Counted from the first letter of the stretch, positions 23,987 to 35,258 are shown. The stretch is 64,000 nucleotides of DNA from Strongyloides papillosus (GCA_005656395.1 SRSI01000013.1:1612001-1676000); one strand, 5' to 3'. The notes: a model not told the origin generated them from the letters alone. A program made the numbers and translations.

Positions 23987-25692
23987 ATGACAGCTATTTT
24001 CGATATGACTCGACGTGTTACGATGCACGATACTAGTGAAGTTAATTTAAAAGCCATGCTAGAGGACGATAATGAACCTATCTCTGGATATGATGATTCT
24101 CAGAAAAAGTCTTTATCAAATAAGGTTAAAAAATATCTTTTTTATTACTATCATAATATATTTATCTTTCCTTTCTATTTTTAGACAATTGAAACACTTC
24201 CGGATAAACTTTTAGAACACATTTTTTCATACTTGAATCCATATCAAAAACTCACTGTTGGCAAAGTATGTAAAAGATGGAGGAAAATTGCCCAAGGCCC
24301 TGCATTATGGGTATCAATATCATTTAGACCAAGTCATGGTGGTTTACAAATACTTAATGTTGATCACTTCACTCAATTAATTGGGACCCGTTTTACTGAT
24401 ACTCGTAGTTGTGAACTTGCAACTGATTTAATAACATGTAATGTTCTACATGAAATGGCAAATAAATGCTTGAAACTAGAACATTTAACATTAGATTTCT
24501 CAACAGCCATGCAATTGCATGACTTCACTGATCTTCAATTTTTTCCAAGTAGACTTAAAAGTTTGACATTATGTTTGAGTGAAAATATCTTTTTAGAAGG
24601 TTTTTTAAGAAAAGTATATACATTTGTTTCATGTGTTGAGAATCTCCATATTGTTGGGACATATGAAAAGGTTGAAGATGAGGAGGAGGAAGTCTATGAG
24701 ACTGTAAATATGCATAAACTAAAACAATACATGCCAAATTTGAGAGTTGTCAATCTATGGGGTGTACCTTTTATTAATGATGAGCATGTCGATGCTATCT
24801 CCTCAAATTGTGCTCATCTTGAGTGTCTTTGTGTTAACTACTGTAATAAAGTAACTGGATCATGTTTAAAATTAGTCCTACAGAGATGTAAAAAATTGAG
24901 ATCATTATTTTTGGCTCATGCTAAATTAGATGGTGCCATCCTTCAAACAATAGAGTGGGAAAAAACACAAATTGAAGAGTTAGATATTCGTGGAACAGAA
25001 TTGAAGGAGGACGCAATAGCTTTTATATTATGTAGGTTACCACAAATACGATGGTTAGATGCCAGTTTTTTGGAAAATTTTACTGATCATGTTATGGATA
25101 GTTGGATGAATTCAGGAGCTTTGAAAAATCTACAATACCTTAATTTAGATACATGTGATTCTTTAAATGAGGCTGTTTTAATTGATTTTGTCATTAGGTA
25201 TGGTCAACAAATGCTTGGCCTTATTTTAGGCGGACATCATAAGTTGCTTGAATATTTTTGGATGAATATGATTCCAAATTTAAGGAATATCAACATACTT
25301 GTAATGGGGATTGCAGAAGATTGTTGCCCAAAAGTTAATGCAAAAATTCATATAGATCAATTTATTGATTGTGTAGCACAAAATTGCCCAAAATTGACAC
25401 GTTTTGAAATAAGGTGGGATGATGAAACATTACGTTTCTCAGATAAGTCAAGTAAATTTATTGATGTTTTGAGGATGAAATGTTTAAAACTTCACTCAAT
25501 GGTACTAAGTGATGGACAATATTACGAATTGGTTAGATCAAATTTTGAACGTGCTGATAGGATGTCTGTTGTTAGGTTTGTTTAAATAATTTCTCGCGTT
25601 TTTTACATTTATTACATTATAGGACAACAGAAATGTGTAAGACAGGGTTATTACATGTCTCGAGATATTATAACCAATTATTATTTAATTAA
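23987..25692 (+). CDS. F-box / leucine-rich repeat protein
   Basis: Three exons: 23987-24124, 24185-25575 and 25623-25692. The introns are 60 and 47 bp. The product is 532 residues. The F-box lies at about residues 48-85 (LPDKLLEHIFSYL ... VCKRWRKIA) and starts exactly at the exon 2 boundary. The rest is a run of degenerate leucine-rich repeats (for example NLRVVNLWGV, HLECLCVNYCNKVTGSCLKL, IEELDIRGTEL, NLQYLNLDTCDSL). This is the layout of SCF ubiquitin-ligase substrate receptors: the F-box binds SKP1 and the LRRs bind the substrate. Reading exon 2 to its own stop would end in VVRFV. Splicing the GTTTGTTT..ATTATAG intron gives a longer end, RTTEMCKTGLLHVSRYYNQL, which fits better. An in-frame TGA just upstream of the ATG, and the TTAATATAG before it, suggest a trans-splice acceptor and a true start. 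Confidence 0.82.
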
Positions 25693-26633
25693 CTGATTTA
25701 TAATAGGTTGCAAAATTTATATTGACTGTTCTTAAAACTATTTTACAATATATTCTTTACCATTTTCCACTATTACAATTCATTTAATAAAATTTATTTT
25801 TAATGTAACTGTAATTTATTTATTAAGTTAAAAAAAAGTTTGTACGTAGATGTATAATATTAAATCATATCAATCATATTAACATACAGCATAATCTCAA
25901 GCTTAAAGTTAAAATAATACGAACTACAATTTTTATTTTATTATCAGATGGTTAGTGGACGCAGTGTGTAATATTTTAATAAAGTTAGAAAACTTTATAA
26001 CATATAACTTTTTAAGACATTCACATTTAAATCACGCCATTAGTACAGTAAAAAAAATCAGATCATTTACAGAGAACAATATATTGTCAATCACAAGTTG
26101 GCAAATGATATAAATTTACCCCTTTTATCAATTTTTTTATACCTATATTTTCTTATCATTTTATTTAGAGAGAAAAATTATTAAATTAAAAAAATTTTTT
26201 TTCCCTTTCACTGAACGTTTTAATTCATTTTACTACTAGTATAGATAAATAGATCTAAAACGTAAACAATATAATTTTAATAAATTTCATTTTTTAACTG
26301 ATATACCTTCAATTAATCTGATAATTTATCTAATCATTTATAATTTTTTCCAATAAATTTAAATTGTTTAATAATTTTTGACTTCTTTAAAATTAATGTA
26401 TATGTGTGTTGATATATAACTTTATTCTTCCTTGATATCAAATATCAATTTTGTTAAAAGACATATATGTATTATATAGTACAGATAGGGAAATTAACTT
26501 AGCCACAGAGTGGAGAGGCGTGTTTAGATAGAAAGAGAGATGAATAAATAGCATATACCTTACCTTAATTATTATATTTTTTCAGCAAACCTATTATACA
26601 CTATTAATTTATAGATACGTGTATTCAATAGAC
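25693..26633. promoter_or_regulatory. Upstream region of the desaturase cluster
   Basis: About 0.9 kb of spacer. A TTTTTTCAG at about 26577-26585 lies 49 bases before the chosen ATG and is a good candidate trans-splice acceptor for the first desaturase. No other feature is supported. Confidence 0.45.
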
Positions 26634-27787
26634 ATGTCTTCTTCTACTACCCAAACAAAAACCGTCCATAAAGAACATAAGCAAAAAAAGGAATTCCCTA
26701 CACTTGAGGAGATTAAAAAAGCTATACCAGCTGAATGTTGGGAAAAAAATGCATTGAAATCAATTTCTTTTCTCGTCTTGGATTATGTTCTCATAGCTGG
26801 TATGTATTTTGCTTTACCTATCTTTGAAGGTTATGGAGGTTTTGTTGGTCTTTGTATTTGGTATTGGTTAATAGGTATGTTTGGATCATCTCTTTTCATT
26901 GTTGGACATGATTGTGGACATACAACTTTCTCAAACTACACCTGGTTAAACGACCTTTGTGGACACATTGCTCACGCACCTATCTTAGCGCCATACTGGC
27001 CATGGCAAAAATCTCATAGACAACATCATCAATACACATCTCATTTGGATAAGGATAAAGGACATCCATGGACAACAGAAGAAGATTGGACCACCAAGAA
27101 CTTTGTCTTCAGACACTTCTCAAAACTTCCAATTTCTGGCCTTTTTAGGTAGATTTTTTAATAATAATTTTCTTAATGAAAATATTTTTTAGATGGAATC
27201 CAATTTACACTGGTCTCGGACTTCCTGATGGATCACATTTCTGGCCATTCTCAAGGCTTTTTACTACAACAACTGAACGTATTCAATGTGTCATCTCTGG
27301 ATTAGCTTGTCTTTTCTGCGCTGGAGTTGCTCTTCATCTCAATGATTACTCAATTTACAATTTTATTAAATACTACTACATTCCATGTATGTTCCAAGGA
27401 TTTTGGCTTGTCATTATCACCTACCTTCAACATCAATCAGAAACAATTGAAGTATATGAGGAAGGAAATTGGAATTATGTTAAAGGACAGCTCCAAACAA
27501 TTGATAGAACCTATGGGTTCGGTATTGATTCAATCCTCCACCACATATCTGATGGTCATGTTGCTCATCACTTCTTTTTCACAAAAATTCCACATTATAA
27601 TTTAATGAAGGCCACCAAAGCTATCCAAGAAGTTTTAAAGGATTATCCAGGAACATATAAAGGAAAAACAAATTATGATTTTGTTTTTGAATACCTCAAA
27701 TTGAATGTCATCCTTGAATACCTTGTTGGAAGAGGAACAGGTGTTCTTAAATATCCAAATGCAAAAACTGCTAAAAAAGCTTACTAA
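26634..27787 (+). CDS. fat-2: Fatty-acid desaturase D1 (FAT-2-like)
   Basis: Two exons, 26634-27148 and 27193-27787, with a 44-bp intron. The product is 369 residues. The Met at 26619 is also possible; 26634 was preferred because MSSSTTQT lines up with MASSTITQT of the paralogues. It is a membrane-bound acyl-lipid desaturase with three histidine boxes that bind the di-iron centre: HDCGH (92-96), HRQHH (128-132) and HVAHH (294-298). PDGSHFWP and a [17 protein letters not shown] region are present, and several long hydrophobic spans separate the boxes. The box sequences and the [15 protein letters not shown] and GHPWTTEEDW blocks match C. elegans FAT-2 (delta-12) rather than FAT-1, which has HDCLH and HKLHH. 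Expected to act in the ER membrane on oleoyl lipids. Substrate specificity is inferred. Confidence 0.88.
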
Positions 27788-30700
27788 AGGGGTTTTATAA
27801 ATATAAATAGAAGACATGTATCTAAATTTGCAAATAATAGCAATATACAAATTTGTTGAATTGTAATTTTATTAAAAACATTTTTATAATAAAATTTATA
27901 AAAGCATATAATTTTATTCTCTTTTTTTCGTCACCTTTTTTTGCAAATATAATTTTCCTTATAATTTTTTTGATATTTCAATGATCATAACTGTAATATT
28001 TTATAAATTTATCATACAGTATTATAATAAATATATTATACCATTATATCTTAACTAAAAATGAAAAAAAATTCTTGTATTTTATTATCATCATATGTTA
28101 GTCATGTATAATTCACCATGATAATGAATGACAAAAACTGCTAATCAAAAGAGAAAAAAAAATTAATTGCTTATTTATAAGATATATAAATATAGTATTT
28201 TATCAATGTAGGTCTCTAAGAACAAAAATCATTATATTTACAACCTTTGTAAATTATTTTTTTACTGTGTAAATAAAGTATGACTAGTTAGTTATACTCT
28301 TTATAGCTGTTCATTGGTTGTATCCTATCTATACTCGACCTGCCACTCAAAATTATAATAATAGGATATGGGCAAACTGTTTTGATAAGGATTAGGTTTA
28401 CAAAATCACTATATAACAGTTGATTTGTTTCAGTTATATTTCAACTTCTTTCTTCCTTTCCTACCATCAACCATTTTAAAATGGTTCTTTATTTTTTATT
28501 TAATATTCAATTTTAACACATATCTAATCATTTTTCTTTTCTCCTTTATATTCTTCTCTCTCTTGATATGTACCAACAACGTTTTGATACAAATTAAAAA
28601 TATTAATAAAATAAAAAAATTTTTACACCAAAATTTTTATCTAAAACAACGACGAATTCTGTTAATATACATTTTTTTATCTTTCTCTTACATTCGAGAA
28701 TATGTCTTTCCCATTAATTTTATCATATTTCCCTCATTGATAAATGCCCTTTCTTTTAGGGTTGTGCATATATTATATACGTGGTCTGTCCCAAAAGTAA
28801 TGAGAATGGGTTCATTACAAACTCTATAGGCATCGGATTTAAAAGGTGAGGATACCATTTTGTAGAAAAAATTTTCCTCTACAAAATGGTATATATTCCA
28901 TTTAAATCCGAGCAATAAAAAATTTTTTATGTTAAAAAAAGTGAACCCATGTTTGATAGCCATGTCACACTCAAAAATATCATATTTTTAGATGAGAAAA
29001 ATTTTAAAAAAATAAAAACAAGACGTCAAAGGCAAAAAATCTACAAGCTAATTATTGATTATACATTGAGTCACTCATCATTGCCTGTTGAAGAGTTTTA
29101 ATGTTCGGCAATTATTCCCCCTTTGCCTGTTGCTCCCTATAGCCACAACTTACAACATGTAACTTTTTTCTACTCTTCGAAATTAAAAACTATCTAAAAT
29201 TAAATTACTTTGAGAATTTAGAAAATGTACGATTATTTTCGACAAGTGCTCTAAAAAGTCGTATACATGAAGAATTTGGACTGATCACAAAATTTTTCTT
29301 TTATATTTTACTTTCAAATTTTCAAAGTTTCTGTAACATTTTTTTCATGTTTTGTACAAAATTCAAATGCTCAACGCTGTTTGACGCTTTTTTGCATGCT
29401 CATTGTTAAAAAAATTAAAAAATTTTTAGTTTGTGAGGATGATGGTTTTTTTGCCGTGACGAGAGATACAAAACATGAGTCTACTTTTTTTAACATAAAA
29501 AAATTTGTAGTGATTGGATTTAAATGGGATATATACCAATTTGTAGGGGAGAATTTTCTCTATAAAACGGTATCCTTACCATTTTAATCCGATGCTTGTG
29601 AGGGTCGTAATGAATTCATTCTCATTAATTTTGGGACAGACCACGTATATATACATATTAATATTACAACATTTGGTCTATCAAATCAGACATATTTAAA
29701 AACTTTTTCAATTAAACAGTGATATTATGTTTTCCCATTCTATGTATTATAATTAAAGGGTTAGAAATCTCATTATCATATTCATATATCATTTATGATT
29801 AACTAAAGGAAATAGTTATATATAAATATATATAAAATATTATAAAAATTAATTTATATTTTTTATTCTTTTTAGTTACCTTTAAAAACTAGGATTTTTT
29901 ACATTATTTTTGTTTGTAAAATTAACATGGCTTCAAGTACAATAACACAAACGAGTACAATTGTTAAACAACCAAAAAATGATGTTACTAGAAAGGAATA
30001 TCCTACATTGGAGGAGTTGCGTAAAGCTATTCCAGCTGAATGTTTTGAGAAAGATGCATTGAAATCAATTTTCTTCTTAGTTTGGGATTTGTTATGCCTT
30101 GCTGGTATGTATATGATTGTTGGACAAGTTGAAAATTACTTTGGATGGATTGGTTTACTTTCATGGTAAGTAATATATACTTCAAATAAATCAATCATCT
30201 GTTTTCCCTCCATTAAAGGTATTTTGTATTTGGCATGTTCGGGTTTTCTCTTTTTGTTGTTGGACATGATTGTGGACATACTACATTCTCAAACTACACT
30301 TGGTTAAATGATATTTGTGGTCATATCGCACACGCTCCAATTATGGCACCATATTGGCCTTGGCAAAAATCACACAGACAACACCATCAATACACATCAC
30401 ACTATGATAAAGATAGAGCTCACGTTTGGATAGACAAAGAAATATATGATGGTATGAATTATTTGTCAAAACATTTCCATAAATTTCCACTATCTGGTCT
30501 AATTTTGTACGTTTAAAAACCTATAGTTAATCAATTAATAACTTTACTATTTTTTAGCTGGCATTTATATACATTTGCTGGAATTGCTGATGGTTCACAT
30601 TTCTGGCCATGGTCACGTCTATTTACCAACACAAAGGAACGTATTCAATGTGCTGTCTCAGCCTTAGCTGTTTTCGGTTGTATGTATACTGCTTTTGTCT

Positions 30701-30950
30701 TCTTAGATTATAATATCTTCAATTGGATCAAATATTATTACATTCCATGTTGTTTTACTGGATATTGGTTGGTCATTGTAACATATCTTCAACATAGAGA
30801 TGAAAGTGTTGAAGTATATGAGGAAGGTAATTGGAATTTTGTTAAAGGACAACTTCAAACATATGATAGATATTATGGTTTCGGAATTGATTATTTGGTG
30901 CATCACAGCACTGAGTGCCATGTTGTCCATCACCTTTTCTTCACCAAAAT
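27590..30950 (+). repeat. Tandem duplication unit, copy 1
   Basis: Begins inside the 3' end of D1, runs through the D1-D2 spacer and ends within the last exon of D2. The same order recurs in copy 2 (30951-35048). D1 downstream DNA 27788-28776 matches 32790-33745. D2 upstream and 5' gene DNA 29646-30950 matches 33746-35048. Each copy carries a different inserted element (28780-29645 here). Introns of D2 and D3 are identical in sequence, so the duplication is recent. Confidence 0.8.
28780..29645. mobile_element. Non-autonomous mariner-like fold-back element
   Basis: Insertion of about 866 bp present in the D1-D2 spacer and absent from the duplicated D2-D3 spacer. The ends are inverted repeats starting CGTGGTCTGTCCCAAAA and flanked by TA, as expected for Tc1/mariner-type target sites. 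The inverted similarity continues inward for about 200 bp on each side (28780-28985 versus 29440-29645), which makes the element a fold-back. The left arm also holds a 13-bp hairpin (28853-28865 with 28879-28891). The GTCTGTCCCAAAAGTAATG-type terminus resembles mariner ends. No frame in it encodes a transposase (the longest frames cover the arms only), so it would need one supplied in trans. Confidence 0.75.
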
Positions 30951-31149
30951 TCCACATTATAATTTAATGAAGGCCACCAAAGCTGTCCAAGAAGTTTTAA
31001 AGGATTATCCAGGAACATATAAAAGAAAGACAAATTATGATTTTGTTTTTGAATACCTCAAATTGAATGTCATCCTTGAATACCTTGTTGGAAGAGGAAC
31101 AGGTGTTCTTAAATATCCAAATGCAAAAACTGCTAAAAAAGCTTACTAA
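29927..31149 (+). CDS. Fatty-acid desaturase D2 (chimeric middle copy)
   Basis: Three exons: 29927-30165, 30219-30506 and 30558-31149. The introns are 53 and 51 bp. The second donor is GTACGT at 30507, inside a longer open frame; using it joins LIF to [17 protein letters not shown]. The product is 372 residues. The histidine boxes are HDCGH (96-100), HRQHH (132-136) and HVVHH (297-301). Up to about 30950 it is almost identical to D3, introns included. From NLMKATKA onward, including the 3' UTR start, it is almost identical to D1. It is therefore a D3/D1 chimera. Relative to D3 it has a Gly-to-Ala change in the KDRGHVW block and STEC for ITDC next to the third box, so activity may be altered. 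A transposon-like element starts 36 bp after its stop. Confidence 0.85.
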
Positions 31150-31185
31150 AGGGGTTTTATAAATATAAATAGAAGACATGTATCC

Positions 31186-32789
31186 ACACACAGAAAAAAA
31201 AGGACAAATTTTGACAAATCTATCTATAATGCAAAAAAATGTCCCACCATTTTAAAAAATTGAATATTATTCAAATTTTAAAATTATCAAACAATAGCAA
31301 AAATTTTTAAACAACACAAAATATTGGGTTGTCGCATACATTTTGTCGTTTTTTTACAAAGTTATATATGTTTACCTTGTTAAATTAATGTTGACTTTCT
31401 TTAATTTTGATATTTTTTATGACATTATGCCCATTTAGATCTTAACTTGTTTTTTTATTTTATAAAATATGGTATTAAAAGTCAATTTCGTGTAAAATTA
31501 TTGATGTTTTAATAAAAACCATTATTTTAAACAATCTATTAACGACAATAAGTTTAAAAATTTTACAACAATAATAAAGAAAAGCAGCAATTATTTACTC
31601 ACACAAAGTATTATTATTTAAAAATATTATTTTAGTATTCGTTCTTATTTTAAATTAAAATATGTAAAAGTTATTTTTTTTACTATAAATAAAAATCTAT
31701 ATTATTTTATAACTTTTCATAAGTTTGATTTTTAAAGATGATCTTTAAAAGACATGGAAAATGAAATTTGACAGCCAACTACATTTAAATATGCTACATA
31801 TTTGTAAAATTTGCTACATCTTATGACATTTTGCGCCATCTTTTTTAGCAATTTGCACCATCTTAGTACATTTTTGCGACATGTATCTTTCGTACCAAAT
31901 AAAATATTCTTCAACATAATTAAGGTATGTTAAAGAGTAAAATAATATTATTAATATGAAGTGCAATTGAATTGGAAAAAGTGGCTTTCGCTTGTCTATT
32001 GGGTAACAAAAATGGTTTTTTTAAGAAACATACATAATATGGGCAAGCGAAAAAGCATTCTTTTTTATTTTTTACTAACTTATTTTTTGATTATTCCATT
32101 AGATTCAGTTCACACACGACAACGCACTTTACAGCGACCCCTACCCTAATTAAGTTAAAAAAGAGACGATGGAAATCAACTTGCCCTTGGTTACCTATGA
32201 TTAAGCGAAATGACAATAAAAAAGTAGAAAAAATATGAGTAACCATGGACAAGTTAATGTCTACCGTATGAAAAAAGATGGCGCAAATTGGTCAAAAAGA
32301 TGTAGCAAAAATGATAAAAATGATGCAAATAGATAAAAAAAGATGGCGCAAAATGTCATAAGATGTAGCATATTTGATGTAGATAACTCTTAAATTCTGG
32401 GGTTCAAAAGACATTATGAAAACAATTTAGAGCATCAAACGTGAAAATTTTATAAAATACAATTTATAATAATTCAAACGATTGAAAAGTATTTAAAAAA
32501 TGTACTGTAATATGTTAAAAATGTTTTTTTTTATAAAAGTGTTTGTAATTTTACATATAATTAAATTCCAACCTTGTATTTTGAAATGTATTGTAGAAAA
32601 CAACTTATGTTCTAAAATAAAAATAGTATACTAGAAAAATAGAAACTTATTTTAATAATTCATTAATTATTGTTTTAATTTTTCATGTACAAAATAATTG
32701 TTATAAAATTAGTCGCAAATAAAGAAAATTTGAATTTTATTTGGTGGGACAAATTTTATGGAAACCTGTGTCCTTTTTTTTCTGTGTGT
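31186..32789. mobile_element. Non-autonomous TIR element with internal inverted repeat
   Basis: Insertion of 1,604 bp between D2 and D3, identified because the D1 downstream sequence resumes after it (CATGTATC|TAAATTTG in the empty copy). The termini are 21-bp perfect inverted repeats, beginning ACACACAGAAAAAAAAGGAC on the left (31186-31206) and as the reverse complement on the right (32769-32789). A second, internal perfect inverted repeat of 35 bp lies at 31812-31846 and 32336-32370 (core GACATTTTGCGCCATC). It could mark a nested element or the arms of a larger fold-back. No convincing transposase frame exists. The superfamily is not clear, and the target-site duplication cannot be defined from the two copies. 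Confidence 0.72.
31812..32370. repeat. Internal 35-bp inverted repeat pair, possible nested element
   Basis: Perfect 35-bp arms 489 bp apart with further imperfect similarity outside and inside them. A short motif AGATG(G/T)(C/A)GCAAA recurs several times near the right arm (32277-32370) and in inverse orientation near the left arm. The spacer between the arms includes a small frame at 31961-32149 without recognisable content. Confidence 0.65.
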
Positions 32790-34029
32790 AAATTTGAAAA
32801 TAGTAGCAGTATACAAATTTGTTGAATTGTAATTTTATTAAAACCATTTTTATAATAAAATTTATAAAAGCATATCATTTTATTCTCTTTTTTCGTCACC
32901 TTTTTTTACAAATATAATTTTCCTTATAATTTTTTTGATATTTCAATGATCATAACTGTAACATTTTATAAATTTATCATACAGTATTATATTAAATATA
33001 TTATACCATTACATCTTAACTAAAAATGAAAAAAAATTCTTGTATTTTATTATCATCATATGTTAATCATGTATAATTCACCATGATAATGAATGACAAA
33101 AACTGCTAATCAAAAGAGAAAAAAAAATTAATTGCTTATTTATAAGATATATAAATATAGTATTTTATCAATGTAGGTCTCTAAGAACAAAAATCATTAT
33201 ATTTACAACCTTTGTAAATTATTTTTTTATTGTGTAAATAAAGTATGTCTAGTTAGTTATACTCTTTATAGGTGTTCATTGGTCGTATCTTATCTATACT
33301 CGACCTGCCACTCAAAATTATAATAATAGGATATGGGCAAACTGTTTTGATAAGGATTAGGTTTACAAAATCACTATATAACAGTTGATTTGTTTCAGTT
33401 ATATGTCAACTTCTTTCTTCCTTTCCTACCATCAACCATTTTAAAATGGTTCTTTATTTTTTATTTAATATTCAATTTTAAAACATATCTAATCATTTTT
33501 CCTTTCTCCTTTATATTCTTCTCTCTCTTGATATGTACCAACGACGTTTTGATACAAATTAAAAATATTAATAAAATAAAAAAATTTTTACACTAAAATT
33601 TTTATCTAAAACAACGACGAATTCTGTTAATATACATTTTTTTTATCTTTCTCTTACATTCGAGAATATGTCTTTCCCATTAATTTTATCATATTTCCCC
33701 CATTGATAAATGCCCTTTCTTTTAGGGTTGTGCATATATTATATATGTATATATACATATTAATATTACAACATTTGGTCTATCAAATCAGACATATTTA
33801 AAAACTTTTTCAATTAAACAGTGATATTATGTTTTCCCATTCTATGTATTATAATTAAAGGGTTAAAAATCTCATTATCATATTCATATATCATTTATGA
33901 TTAACTAAAGGAAATAGTTATATATAAATATATATAAAATATTATAAAAATTAATTTATATTTTTTATTCTTTTTAGTTACCTTTAAAAACTGGGATTTT
34001 TTTACATATTTTTTGTTTGTAAAATTAAC
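32790..34029. other. D2-D3 spacer (duplicated D1 downstream plus D2/D3 upstream DNA)
   Basis: 32790-33745 copies the DNA downstream of D1. 33746-34029 copies the DNA upstream of D2, including the TTCTTTTTAG at about 33969-33978, a likely trans-splice acceptor 52 bases before the D3 ATG. The frames at 28425-28829 and 33390-33596 are the same noncoding stretch in the two copies and differ by a stop, so I do not call them genes. Confidence 0.65.
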
Positions 34030-35258
34030 ATGGCTTCAAGTACAATAACACAAACGAGTACAATTGTTAAACAACCAAAAAATGATGTTACTAGAAAGGA
34101 ATATCCTACATTGGAGGAGTTGCGTAAAGCTATTCCAGCTGAATGTTTTGAGAAAGATGCATTGAAATCAATTTTCTTCTTAGTTTGGGATTTGTTATGC
34201 CTTGCTGGTATGTATATGATTGTTGGACAAGTTGAAAATTACTTTGGATGGATTGGTTTACTTTCATGGTAAGTAATATATACTTCAAATAAATCAATCA
34301 TCTGTTTTCCCTCCATTAAAGGTATTTTGTATTTGGCATGTTCGGGTTTTCTCTTTTTGTTGTTGGACATGATTGTGGACATACTACATTCTCAAACTAC
34401 ACTTGGTTAAATGATATTTGTGGTCATATCGCACACGCTCCAATTATGGCACCATATTGGCCTTGGCAAAAATCACACAGACAACACCATCAATACACAT
34501 CACACTTTGAAAAAGATAGAGGTCACGTTTGGATAGACAAAGAAAGATATGATGGTATGGATTATTTGTCAAAACATTTCCATAAATTTCCACCATCTGG
34601 TCTAATTTTGTACGTTTAAAAACCTATAGTTAATCAATTAATAACTTTACTATTTTTTAGCTGGCATTTATATACATTTGCTGGAATTGCTGATGGTTCA
34701 CATTTCTGGCCATGGTCACGTCTATTTACCAACACAAAAGAACGTATTCAATGTGCTGTCTCAGCCTTAGCTGTTTTTGGTTGTATGTATACTGCTTTTG
34801 TCTTCTTAGATTATAATATCTTCAATTGGATCAAATATTATTACATTCCATGTTGTTTTGCTGGATATTGGTTGGTCATTGTAACATATCTTCAACATAG
34901 AGATGAAAGTGTTGAAGTATATGAGGAAGGTAATTGGAATTATGTTAAAGGACAACTTCAAACATATGATAGATATTATGGTTTCGGAATTGATTATTTG
35001 ATGCATCACATCACTGATTGCCATGTTGTCCATCACCTTTTCTTCACCAAAATTCCCCACTATAAACTTAAAGATGCCACAAAAGCAATTAAAGCTGTTT
35101 TGGCTGAGTATCCAGGAACATATAAATATAAGTACAATTATGATTTTGTTTTCGAATACCATAGACTTCAACCAGTTTTGGAGTATCTTATTGGAAAAGG
35201 AACTGGAATGATGAAATACTTTGTATCCTCTGAAGTCCCAAAGACCAAAGCAGAGTAA
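34030..35258 (+). CDS. Fatty-acid desaturase D3 (FAT-2-like paralogue)
   Basis: Three exons: 34030-34268, 34322-34609 and 34661-35258. The introns (53 and 51 bp) have the same sequence as those of D2. The product is 374 residues. The three histidine boxes HDCGH (96-100), HRQHH (132-136) and HVVHH (297-301) are complete. The block [13 protein letters not shown] resembles the GHVW of FAT-1-type omega-3 desaturases, whereas D1 has the GHPW of FAT-2. The first two boxes remain FAT-2-like. The third box reads CHVVHH where D1, FAT-1 and FAT-2 have GHVAHH. The C-terminus ([18 protein letters not shown] ... KTKAE) is unlike that of D1 and D2 and is probably the ancestral end for this subtype. A shifted substrate or regioselectivity compared with D1 is plausible but unproven. 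Confidence 0.87.

Larger units (their letters stand above)
30951..35048 (+). repeat. Tandem duplication unit, copy 2
   Basis: Second copy of the unit starting at 27590: D1-type gene end (here the end of D2), D1-type downstream DNA, and then the D3 upstream region and gene up to the matching site in its last exon. It carries its own insertion at 31186-32789 and lacks the mariner-like element of copy 1. Confidence 0.8.

Noticed and set aside
28425..28963. Plus- and minus-strand frames of 134 and 91 codons downstream of D1
   Set aside because: They cover the duplicated spacer and an arm of the mariner-like element. The copy at 33390-33596 is interrupted by a stop, so no coding constraint is visible.
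29381..29587. 68-codon frame inside the mariner-like element as a possible transposase remnant
   Set aside because: Most of it lies in the right inverted arm and reads as the complement of the left arm. No DDE/D-type motif is visible.
31961..32149. 62-codon frame inside the 1.6-kb insertion
   Set aside because: No recognisable domain and no similarity to transposases; probably chance.
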